DNA of 12,315 bases from an uncultured Odoribacter sp. (GTDB taxonomy: Bacteria; Bacteroidota; Bacteroidia; Bacteroidales; Marinifilaceae): assembly GCA_905204385.1 (NCBI GenBank), contig CAJKZL010000047.1:1-12315 (forward strand), given 5' to 3'. Positions 7,201 to 12,315 of this stretch are shown here, piece by piece. The notes below the pieces were generated by a model, which was not told the origin of the DNA, did not search any database, and worked only from the letters and a program-made list of their open reading frames with translations. The position numbers and the translations under genes were made by a program. Numbering within the stretch: position 1 is the first letter of the stretch; each line of letters begins with the position of its first letter.

Positions 7201-7220
7201 CATTTCATTCACGGTATGGT

Positions 7221-7450
7221 CTTTTAAGGGTAGCAGTAGTTGCTGTTGCAGCTTATGGTAATGTTTTGAGTTTACCAGAGGAAGGATTATGCTGTGGATA
7301 TAATAAAAAATTTCAAAGAATATCAGGCACAGTATAAATGATGAAAACCTCGCCCGGAAGTATGCTTTTGGTGCTGAAGCAGCACGGAAAAACAGAGTGG
7401 AATTGGATTACTGGACTCAGTTGTTTTTTTATAGGTATATAAAGATTTAG
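7221..7450 (+). pseudogene. possible remnant of a small gene (fragments in three frames)
   Basis: Three stretches read like protein but lie in different frames without starts. Frame A (7221-7337) gives LLRVAVVAVAAYGNVLSLPE and ends at TAA, resembling a signal-peptide core. Frame B (about 7270-7338) gives YAVDIIKNFKEYQAQYK. Frame C (about 7340-7450) gives DENLARKYAFGAEAARKNRV and continues through DYWTQLF to a TAG. Removing one T near 7340 joins B to C. I do not recognise a family, and the fragments could be coincidental. The hydrophobic leader of frame A is reminiscent of short exported Bacteroidetes peptides, but this is weak evidence. Confidence 0.25.
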
Positions 7451-7453
7451 TCC

Positions 7454-7514
7454 CTTTGACGTGCGGGAAGCCCGGGATTTTTGTCGTGCATTAGAATCCC
7501 GGTTCCCGTCAAAG
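7454..7514. repeat. large imperfect inverted repeat (20 paired bases)
   Basis: CTTTGAC (7454-7460) pairs with GTCAAAG (7508-7514), GGGAA (7465-7469) with TTCCC (7503-7507), and CCGGGATT (7472-7479) with AATCCCGG (7495-7502). Bulges of 4 and 2 nt lie only on the left arm, and the loop is 15 nt. The structure is far from both flanking genes and has no T-run after it on the + strand. Confidence 0.55.
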
Positions 7515-7567
7515 TTCTTGCCGTATTTTTATGAAAAAGGGTTGGTATTATACTCTTGGTTAGATCT

Positions 7568-7622
7568 TAATGAAATATTGTTGAAATAATAATTTCGTCC
7601 TGTTAAAACAATTGTTTCATTA
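7568..7622. repeat. AT-rich imperfect inverted repeat
   Basis: TAATGAAA (7568-7575) pairs with TTTCATTA (7615-7622), and ATTGTT (7577-7582) with AACAAT (7607-7612). An inner GAAAT/ATTTC hairpin lies at 7583-7596. It is 150 bp before the alcohol dehydrogenase start and its role is unknown. Between 7623 and 7715 I see nothing definite. Confidence 0.4.
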
Positions 7623-7715
7623 CCCTGTAGCAGGTGGTCTTGCAGCAGAATTATATTGAGCTTTTGAGAAAATCTATTTGAGCCGTACAGCAATGGGAGG
7701 GTAGGGCTTTTGACT

Positions 7716-7723
7716 TACCTTTG
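7716..7723 (+). promoter_or_regulatory. -7 promoter box of the alcohol dehydrogenase gene
   Basis: TACCTTTG exactly matches TAnnTTTG. It lies 46 bp before the ATG and gives a leader of about 40 nt. No good -33 element is visible about 19 bp upstream, so activation by a regulator is possible. Confidence 0.5.
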
Positions 7724-7769
7724 TATTGGTAATTAAAACGAATAGAAATAAAAATAATAGAGTTATACC

Positions 7770-8951
7770 ATGAAAACAAACCTGAATTTCAATCTATTTA
7801 CACCGACCAAGCTGTTGTTCGGCTGTGGGAAACTCGATGAATTGGGCGATCAGACCCTGCCGGGCCGGAAAGCCCTGTTGTTGATCTCCAACGGTAAATC
7901 TGTCCGAACCACCGGAACGCTCGACCGTGTCACCGGGCAACTCGGCAAAGCCTGTGTGGAATATGTGATTTGCGCCAATATTCACGAGAATCCCTCGAAA
8001 GAGGTCGTCATGGAAGCTGCTGCCGTGGCCCGTACGAACGGTTGCGACTTCATTGTGGCACTGGGCGGTGGTGCCGTACTCGATTCTGCTGTCGCGGTGG
8101 CTGCGATGGCGACCAATTCGGGCGATCTGTGGGATTACGTCGAAGGCGGGACAGGCAAGGGGCTGCCTTTGCAACAACCGGGGCTACCCATCGTGACGAT
8201 CGCCACGACTTCCGGCACCGGGTCGGAAATCAACTGTTGGGGCGTGATTTCCAACCATGCCACCAACGAAAAAATCGGTTTCGGCCGTCCCGAACTCAAT
8301 CCCGTGCTGGCCGTCGTCGATCCCGAATTGATGCGCAGTGTCCCGGCAGAATATACCGCCTACCAGGGTTTCGACGCACTGTTCCACAACACAGAGGTGA
8401 TGATCAGCCGTTTTGTCAATGTGTTGAGTGAAACGATAGCTCTTTCGGCCATCGAACACATCGCCCGTTATTTGCCCCGGGCCGTGAAGGACGGCAACGA
8501 CCTGGAAGCCCGTGAGGGAGTCGCCTACGGCAGTACGATAGCCGGTCTTACCATGCAACTGACCAGTACCACGGCGGAGCATTCGATGGAACATGCTATG
8601 AGCGCCTACCACCACAATCTGCCGCACGGTGCGGGATTAATTATGATTTCCAACGAGTTTTACCGCTTTTTTATCGAGCGTCATGCCTGCGATGAACAGT
8701 TTATAAAGATGGCCCGGGTGATGGGCATGCCCGGAGCGGATAAACCCGAGGATTTCCTCACGGCACTTGCCGCATTGCAGCGGGCCTGTGGGGTGGATAA
8801 CCTGAAGATGAGCGATTACGGTTTCACTCGTGGGGAGTGCGATACCCTGGCCCGTAATGCCCGCGAAACGATGGGCGGACTGTTTGCCGCTAATCCCTGT
8901 GAGATGACGCACGAGGATTGTACGGCGATCTTTGAAAAGGCATATCGCTAG
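7770..8951 (+). CDS. iron-containing (group III) alcohol dehydrogenase
   Basis: A 393-residue Fe-ADH, full length for the family (usually 380-400). It catalyses NAD(P)H-dependent interconversion of an aldehyde or ketone and an alcohol in the cytoplasm. The N-terminal Rossmann-like domain carries GGGAVLDSAVAVA (about residues 98-110) for the dinucleotide phosphates, and ATTSGTGSE follows. The C-terminal helical domain holds the metal ligands: Asp202 and His206 in GFDALFH, His271 and His275 in EHSMEH, and His286 in LPHGAG. These correspond to the Asp-His-His-His site of FucO and YqhD. The pattern is closer to the butanol-dehydrogenase/YqhD-like branch than to glycerol dehydrogenase, but the physiological substrate is not determined. 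Only one reasonable start exists. It probably shares an operon with the flavoprotein gene 87 bp downstream; the gap has small inverted repeats (CACGG/CCGTG, GGGG/CCCC near 8970-8998) but no T-run. Confidence 0.95.
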   Translation: MKTNLNFNLFTPTKLLFGCGKLDELGDQTLPGRKALLLISNGKSVRTTGTLDRVTGQLGKACVEYVICANIHENPSKEVVMEAAAVARTNGCDFIVALGGGAVLDSAVAVAAMATNSGDLWDYVEGGTGKGLPLQQPGLPIVTIATTSGTGSEINCWGVISNHATNEKIGFGRPELNPVLAVVDPELMRSVPAEYTAYQGFDALFHNTEVMISRFVNVLSETIALSAIEHIARYLPRAVKDGNDLEAREGVAYGSTIAGLTMQLTSTTAEHSMEHAMSAYHHNLPHGAGLIMISNEFYRFFIERHACDEQFIKMARVMGMPGADKPEDFLTALAALQRACGVDNLKMSDYGFTRGECDTLARNARETMGGLFAANPCEMTHEDCTAIFEKAYR

Positions 8952-9038
8952 GAAGCGGCCTTTGAGCTTCACGGTAATGCTGCCGTGGGGCTTTCCCCGG
9001 AATTTACAGTATGAACAGATAACGAAAAGAAATGAATT

Positions 9039-9578
9039 ATGAAAAAAGTATTGGTCATATCGTCGAGTCTCCGCTCGCGGAGCAACTCGGAAGCATTGGC
9101 GGATGCATTCATTCGCGGAGCTGCCGATGCCGGAAATGAAGTGCAGAAAATAACCCTCAAAGACAAGGAGATTCGTTTTTGCAAAGGCTGTCTTGCTTGC
9201 CAGCAAACACAGCGTTGCGTTATCGAAGACGATGCCCCTGCCATCGTGGAAAAGATGCACGATGCCGACGTAATCGTGTTTGCTACGCCCATCTACTACT
9301 ATGAGATGTGCGGCCAGCTCAAAACTCTGCTCGACCGCGCCAATCCGCTCTATTCGTCCGATTATCGTTTCCGCGATATTTACATGCTGACCAGTGCGGC
9401 TGAGGATGAAAAGCATGTGCCGGAACGTGCCGTTGCAGGACTCACGGGATGGATCGACTGCTTCGGGAAGGCCCGGCTTGCCGGAACAGTAATCGCCGGA
9501 GGAGTCGCCGGACCGGGTGAAACAGAAGGACATCCTTCGTTGAGACGTGCATACGAAATGGGAAAAGCGGTCGACTGA
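9039..9578 (+). CDS. flavodoxin-fold NAD(P)H-dependent FMN reductase / iron-sulfur flavoprotein-like
   Basis: A 179-residue flavodoxin-fold protein. The first strand and phosphate-binding loop for FMN are visible (VLVISSSLRSRSNS, residues 4-17), as is the second flavin-contact region FATPIYYYEMCGQLKTLLDR (81-100). Between them is a compact cysteine cluster C48-x2-C51-x2-C54-x5-C60, spaced like the motif that binds a [4Fe-4S] cluster in the iron-sulfur flavoprotein (Isf) family. If so, the protein would pass electrons between a reduced carrier and an acceptor. Without a cluster it would be a plain NAD(P)H:FMN reductase or quinone reductase. The ATG follows an A-rich GATAACGAAAAGAAATG stretch with no strong ribosome binding site. 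It follows the alcohol dehydrogenase on the same strand, suggesting a shared redox role. Confidence 0.88.
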   Translation: MKKVLVISSSLRSRSNSEALADAFIRGAADAGNEVQKITLKDKEIRFCKGCLACQQTQRCVIEDDAPAIVEKMHDADVIVFATPIYYYEMCGQLKTLLDRANPLYSSDYRFRDIYMLTSAAEDEKHVPERAVAGLTGWIDCFGKARLAGTVIAGGVAGPGETEGHPSLRRAYEMGKAVD

Positions 9579-9679
9579 CGCCCCGCTACAGGACCGACGG
9601 TGACGGAAAAACAGTCCACGTAGTTGGAGGAATCGCTTGCTTTAGAAACAGAACGGTTTAATGCTTCACAAGGTCTGTC

Positions 9680-9701
9680 TCCGGTTTTATATGTGACCGG
9701 A
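9680..9701. repeat. short hairpin between convergent genes
   Basis: TCCGGT (9680-9685) and ACCGGA (9696-9701) flank a 10-nt loop, just after the minus-strand tag stop and 102 bp after the flavoprotein stop. With no clean T-run it is at best a weak bidirectional terminator. Confidence 0.35.
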
Positions 9702-9704
9702 CTG

Positions 9705-10283
9705 TTACCGGGCGTCTTTCCGGCAAAAGCAATCCACTAAATGGTCGTCGATAAACCCCGCTGCTTGCAGGTGGGCATAACAAATGGTGGTTCCGAAGAA
9801 CTTGAATCCCCGTTTTTTCATATCCTTGCTCATGGCATCGGATTCGGGCGAGGAGACAGGGATTTCACTCAAGGATTGAAAAGTGTGAATGATCGGTTTC
9901 CGGACGGGAAAGAACGATAAGGTGTAGTTATAGAAACTACCGAACTCCTTTTGTATGGCAAGGAACAGCCTGGCATTCGTAATGGTCGAGCGGAGCTTCA
10001 AACGGTTCCGCACGATGCCGTCGTATTGCATCAGTCGTTCCACATCCTCTTCGGTCATTTGTGCCACCTCTTCTGCGTTGAAATCGCAAAAAGCTTTGCG
10101 ATATCCCTCGCGCTTTCTCAGAATGGTGATCCAACTCAATCCGGCTTGGGCACTCTCTAACACGAGAAACTCGAACAATGTTTTGTCGTCGGTTACCGGT
10201 TTCCCCCATTCTTGGTCGTGATATTTCACATATAACTCGTCGGTTCCGCACCAACCGCAACGTCCGTTTACTATATTCTGCAT
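9705..10283 (-). CDS. tag: DNA-3-methyladenine glycosylase I
   Basis: A 192-residue enzyme that is strongly similar along its length to E. coli Tag, which removes 3-methyladenine from alkylated DNA as the first step of base-excision repair. Visible family signatures are RCGWCGTDELYVKYHDQEWG at the N terminus, LESAQAGLSWITIL (helix-hairpin-helix fold and base pocket), EEDVERLMQYDGIVRNR, and the C-terminal KKRGFKFFGTTICYAHLQA. The structural zinc site is complete: Cys9, His22, His181 and Cys185 match the Cys-His-His-Cys ligands of E. coli Tag. Length is normal and no residue of note is missing. The gene lies downstream of tRNA-Phe on the same strand but beyond a strong terminator, so it probably has its own weak promoter or receives read-through. 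There is no sign of Ada-type adaptive-response genes nearby. Confidence 0.97.
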   Translation of the reverse strand: MQNIVNGRCGWCGTDELYVKYHDQEWGKPVTDDKTLFEFLVLESAQAGLSWITILRKREGYRKAFCDFNAEEVAQMTEEDVERLMQYDGIVRNRLKLRSTITNARLFLAIQKEFGSFYNYTLSFFPVRKPIIHTFQSLSEIPVSSPESDAMSKDMKKRGFKFFGTTICYAHLQAAGFIDDHLVDCFCRKDAR

Positions 10284-10324
10284 ATTTGTGGTTTATTCAA
10301 CCAAAGGAACCGTCCCCTTGATTG

Positions 10325-10357
10325 AAAAAAAAGAAACCCTTCGGGTTTCTTTTTTTT
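10325..10357 (-). terminator. strong, symmetric intrinsic terminator after tRNA-Phe
   Basis: A hairpin with AGAAACCC and GGGTTTCT arms around a TTC loop (10340-10342), flanked by eight A on one side and eight T on the other, giving a perfect 15-bp stem when the A/T tracts pair. The T-tract makes it work in both directions. On the minus strand it ends the tRNA transcript 3 bp after the mature 3' end and insulates tag. Confidence 0.85.
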
Positions 10358-10360
10358 CTG

Positions 10361-10433
10361 TGGTAGCACCTGGAATCGAACCAGGGACACAAGGATTTTC
10401 AGTCCTTTGCTCTACCGACTGAGCTATGCCACC
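10361..10433 (-). tRNA. tRNA-Phe (anticodon GAA)
   Basis: The minus strand folds as a 73-nt tRNA. The acceptor arm is GGTGGCA with TGCTACC (one G-T pair), discriminator A. The D-arm has GCTC...GAGC, the anticodon stem is AGGACT-GAA-AATCCT, and the T-arm is CCTGG-TTCGATT-CCAGG. The anticodon at positions 34-36 is GAA, reading Phe codons. The terminal CCA is not encoded (the next bases are CAG), so it must be added after transcription. Confidence 0.97.
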
Positions 10434-10452
10434 ATCGTTTTGTTTGCGTGTG

Positions 10453-10483
10453 CAAAGGTAGATGTTTTGTTTTAATGTGCAAA
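10453..10483 (-). promoter_or_regulatory. consensus Bacteroidetes promoter of tRNA-Phe
   Basis: On the minus strand TTTG (10480-10483) and TACCTTTG (10453-10460) are separated by exactly 19 bp, a full match to TTTG-N19-TAnnTTTG. The start would lie near 10445, about a dozen bases before the mature tRNA. This is the best internal evidence for the phylum. Confidence 0.85.
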
Positions 10484-10543
10484 TAATTTTGAATGAAAAA
10501 ATCATTTTTTTTCTTCAGTGAAAAATAATCGGCTTATTTCTTT

Positions 10544-10606
10544 TCTGGTAATGAATAAATTAGTTTATATTTGTGCCCATAGAAGAATCTTAGTTTTGTA
10601 TTTTTG
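10544..10606 (+). promoter_or_regulatory. two possible promoters of the RRM protein gene
   Basis: TATATTTG (10566-10573) and TATTTTTG (10599-10606) both match TAnnTTTG. The first has TCTG (10544-10547) 18 bp upstream as a weak -33 element; the second has none. Tandem promoters would give leaders of about 90 and 55 nt. The region also carries the divergent tRNA promoter. Confidence 0.5.
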
Positions 10607-10615
10607 TAACTAAAA

Positions 10616-10657
10616 ATGTCTTACTACGTACCCTTCTACATGTTTAATTTTTTTTAA
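10616..10657 (+). CDS. possible 13-codon leader ORF upstream of the RRM gene
   Basis: ATG at 10616 opens a short frame, MSYYVPFYMFNFF, ending at TAA 10655-10657, 10 bp before the RRM start. It is rich in aromatic residues and Met. It begins 9 bp after the second -7 box, so it might be leaderless or an artefact. No ribosome binding site is seen. Confidence 0.2.
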   Translation: MSYYVPFYMFNFF

Positions 10658-10667
10658 TTTTTTTATT

Positions 10668-10982
10668 GTGAATATTTTTGTAGCAAAAATGAGTGCCGTT
10701 ACCACTAGTGACGACCTCGCAGCTCTTTTCGGAGAACATGGTACAGTTTCTTCTGCAAAAGTCATCATGGACAAGGAAACCGGAAATTCAAAATGCTTTG
10801 GTTTTGTAGAGATGGAAGATGAAACTGAAGGGATGAATGCTATTAATGCCCTCAACGAAACCGAATTTCAGGGAAGAAAGATTGTGGTGAAAAAAGCACG
10901 TCCCAGAGAAGAAGGGGAAAACAGAGGTTACCGGTCATTTGCACCGCGTGGAGGAGAGAGAAGATTTAATTCGAATCACTAA
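10668..10982 (+). CDS. small RRM-domain RNA-binding protein
   Basis: A 104-residue single-RRM protein of the kind common in Bacteroidetes. RNP2 is NIFVAKM (residues 2-8) and RNP1 is KCFGFVEM (42-49). Phe44 and Phe46 keep two of the RNA-stacking aromatics, but the usual Gly at RNP1 position 2 is Cys43 and the final aromatic is Met49. The domain ends near residue 77 (KIVVKKARP) and is followed by a basic, Gly/Arg-rich tail ending in a flexible stretch. The start is taken as GTG at 10668, because the next ATG (10689) would delete the RNP2 strand; the leader is A/T-rich with no Shine-Dalgarno sequence. Such proteins bind single-stranded RNA and act in post-transcriptional regulation, in some cases with cold or other stress responses; targets are unknown. 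Transcription ends at a strong hairpin at 10994. Confidence 0.93.
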   Translation: MNIFVAKMSAVTTSDDLAALFGEHGTVSSAKVIMDKETGNSKCFGFVEMEDETEGMNAINALNETEFQGRKIVVKKARPREEGENRGYRSFAPRGGERRFNSNH

Positions 10983-10993
10983 TGAAGAAGGGT

Positions 10994-11023
10994 ACTGAGA
11001 GCTGATTCAGCTCTCAGTTTTTA
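10994..11023 (+). terminator. intrinsic terminator of the RRM gene
   Basis: A perfect 11-bp stem (ACTGAGAGCTG with CAGCTCTCAGT), an ATT loop, then TTTTT. It lies 12 bp after the RRM stop and overlaps the last codons of the convergent minus-strand gene. It lacks a T-run on the minus strand, so it acts rightward only. Confidence 0.92.
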
Positions 11024-11631
11024 TATTTGGCTTTCAGGTAGGCATATAACACTTTATGCAAAAGGGCGGCTTCAGCTCTTTCCGATTCCGGGAGTTCGGG
11101 GCCGATTTCAATAGCATTGCAGGCATCGGCAATTTGCTCGTCCTTATCGACAAAGTCCGGTTCATTTTCTTCCAGGTAATAGAGGTCCGACAGTTGCATT
11201 TTTTCCAGGCATTCTATGGCGAGACTTCGGGCCTGCAAGCGGTTTTCATCCCGGTAACGAGCCAGAAACACTTCAATGACCGCATCGGTGAAATAGTCGC
11301 AGAAATAGTGCAATAGCAAAAGCCTTCGTTTATAGTATTCCGGTTTGTGGGGGGCTTCCCCTTTGAGGATGGCTCCGAGTCCGAGGTAGGCCAGTTCAGC
11401 AATTTCGATGCTCTCCTCCTCTTCTTCGTCGAGTTCCAGCAGTAACATTTTATAGAGAGCATCGGCGTATTCGTCGAGAAGAGCTTCGCTTTCGCTGAGA
11501 TGAAAGTATTCTCTTCGGTTATCCATCAGGGTGCGTAAAGCGGTAGTCAGTTCTTTCCGCTTCCCGTTTTCACTTTGTAGCCGGATTTCTTGTAATATTT
11601 TCCGTAAATCGTTCTCCATCTTTCGATTCAT
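11014..11631 (-). CDS. conserved-looking acidic helical protein of unknown function, coupled to thiL
   Basis: A protein I do not recognise. The frame opens at 11667, but I choose the ATG at 11631 (205 residues, MNRKMENDL). That start overlaps the thiL stop as ATGA and has a strong GGAGG Shine-Dalgarno sequence 4 bases before it, whereas 11667 lies inside thiL. The composition predicts an almost entirely helical soluble protein with no signal peptide or membrane segment. It has an acidic run (LDEEEEESIEIAE, about residues 67-79 of the chosen form), a basic-aromatic stretch (YYKRRLLLLHYFCDYF), and a Tyr/Lys-rich end (LLHKVLYAYLKAKYK). Repeated helix pairs could suggest a TPR-like or other alpha-solenoid scaffold, but no clear repeat is seen. 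The coupling to thiL says only that it is co-expressed with thiamine diphosphate synthesis; a role there is inference. Confidence 0.8.
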   Translation of the reverse strand: MNRKMENDLRKILQEIRLQSENGKRKELTTALRTLMDNRREYFHLSESEALLDEYADALYKMLLLELDEEEEESIEIAELAYLGLGAILKGEAPHKPEYYKRRLLLLHYFCDYFTDAVIEVFLARYRDENRLQARSLAIECLEKMQLSDLYYLEENEPDFVDKDEQIADACNAIEIGPELPESERAEAALLHKVLYAYLKAKYKN

Positions 11632-12315
11632 TTTTCCTCCGGTGAATTTGCTGAAAAATTGGTCCATCCCTGTGCCTTAAGTTCGAAAGTATTTCCGTCA
11701 CGGGTCGTCATGTAACAACCTTCGGAAGCTTTGCAGGTGTGTCCGATAATGCTTATTCCCGGAAGCGTGGACAAAAGCTCGTGTTTTTCCAGGGGAGCGG
11801 TAAACAATAATTCGTAGTCTTCTCCTCCCGACAGGGCACAGACCGTCGCATTCATATTCAGTTCTTCGGCCATTTTAAACGTTTGATAGTCGATGGGAAT
11901 TTTGTCTTCGTAAATGTTGCAGCCCACTTTAGAATCTGTGCAGATATGCAGGATTTCCGAGGCCAGGCCGTCTGAAATGTCTATCATGGCTGTCGGCAGG
12001 ATTTCTTTTTTCCGCAGCAATTCTACGATGTCTTTGCGGGCCTCCGGCTTCAATTGGCGGTCGAGAATGTATTCATATCCGGCGAAATCCGGCTGGGCTT
12101 GTCCATTGTCCTGGAAGACCAGTTTTTCGCGTTCCAAAAGCTGTAATCCCATATAAGCGGCTCCCAAATCCCCGCTAACGCAGATCAGTTGGTTCTCGCC
12201 GGCGGTACTTCGGTAAACGATCTCTTTTTCTGCGGCTTCTCCTAAAACGGTGATGCTGATACATAATCCAGTATTGGATGAGGTGGTATCACCTCCCACC
12301 AGGTCGATCCCATAT
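11628..12315 (-). CDS. thiL: thiamine-monophosphate kinase, partial (5' end outside window)
   Basis: The C-terminal two thirds (about 229 residues) of ThiL, which phosphorylates thiamine monophosphate to thiamine diphosphate with ATP in the cytoplasm. The frame runs open to the window edge, reading YGIDLVGGDTTSS, so the GTG near 12299 is internal and not the start. Family motifs seen are LVGGDTT (Mg/ATP site), ICVSGDLGAAYMG (phosphate-binding region), TAMIDISDGLASE, and ALSGGEDYELLFT (C-terminal active-site loop). About 110 N-terminal residues, with the first Mg-binding aspartates, are missing only because of the window edge. The stop overlaps the next gene by 4 bp (ATGA), so the two are co-translated. 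Confidence 0.95.
   Translation of the reverse strand, partial: YGIDLVGGDTTSSNTGLCISITVLGEAAEKEIVYRSTAGENQLICVSGDLGAAYMGLQLLEREKLVFQDNGQAQPDFAGYEYILDRQLKPEARKDIVELLRKKEILPTAMIDISDGLASEILHICTDSKVGCNIYEDKIPIDYQTFKMAEELNMNATVCALSGGEDYELLFTAPLEKHELLSTLPGISIIGHTCKASEGCYMTTRDGNTFELKAQGWTNFSANSPEEK

Noticed and set aside
7371..7385. Small hairpin GTGCTG/CAGCAC
   Set aside because: A 6-bp stem with a 3-nt loop and no T-run, inside a possible decayed coding stretch; not distinguishable from chance.
8637..9533. A 298-codon minus-strand open frame
   Set aside because: It runs across parts of both the alcohol dehydrogenase and the flavoprotein genes on the opposite strand and has no domain pattern.
10361..10433. 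tRNA-Phe as a possible integration site
   Set aside because: I found no second copy of the tRNA 3' end and no integrase in the window.
10293..10505. A 70-codon minus-strand open frame
   Set aside because: It covers the tRNA-Phe gene and its terminator and promoter; part of the peptide is simply translated tRNA sequence.
1..12315. CRISPR array, insertion sequence, toxin-antitoxin or phage genes
   Set aside because: No spaced direct repeats, transposase, integrase or paired small toxin-antitoxin frames were seen on either strand.

Overview
The window looks like a chromosomal segment of a Bacteroidales bacterium. Several genes are preceded by the Bacteroidetes-type promoter (a -33 TTTG element and a -7 TAnnTTTG box), most clearly the tRNA-Phe gene, where both elements match exactly with 19 bp between them. 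Shine-Dalgarno sequences are mostly weak. The gene families also fit this group: an AAA-ATPase-like/PD-(D/E)XK protein, a small RRM RNA-binding protein, an RND pump and a secreted alpha/beta hydrolase. I cannot place it below order level with confidence.

Left part (1-3930, all + strand): the C-terminal end of an RND efflux permease; a secreted alpha/beta hydrolase with an intact Ser-Asp-His triad and a C-terminal beta-rich region; a 307-bp spacer with a strong inverted repeat and a promoter; then a solitary AAA-ATPase-like/nuclease-fold gene. Middle-left (4006-6891): a minus-strand arginase-family enzyme with an unusual signal-peptide-like N terminus and a Cys in place of a metal-binding His. 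Next come a divergent HxlR-type regulator, a GNAT acetyltransferase gene broken by a one-base deletion in a homopolymer, and an AT-rich lipoprotein gene.

The 878-bp stretch 6892-7769 has no intact gene but is not empty. It holds the lipoprotein promoter, an orphan promoter followed about 100 bp later by a terminator-like hairpin (a candidate small RNA), protein-like fragments in three frames (a possible decayed gene), and two large imperfect inverted repeats.

Right part (7770-12315): an iron-containing alcohol dehydrogenase followed by a small flavoprotein with a compact four-cysteine motif, probably a redox pair. Then DNA-3-methyladenine glycosylase I (tag, minus), tRNA-Phe(GAA) with promoter and terminator, and an RRM protein with a GTG start and a strong terminator. 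Last is a minus-strand thiL operon (thiL running off the window), translationally coupled to an uncharacterised acidic helical protein.

No complete, clearly new multi-gene system is visible. The most interesting observations are the candidate small RNA, the 10-bp complementarity between the 5' leader and 3' tail of the RRM mRNA, and the variant ureohydrolase.
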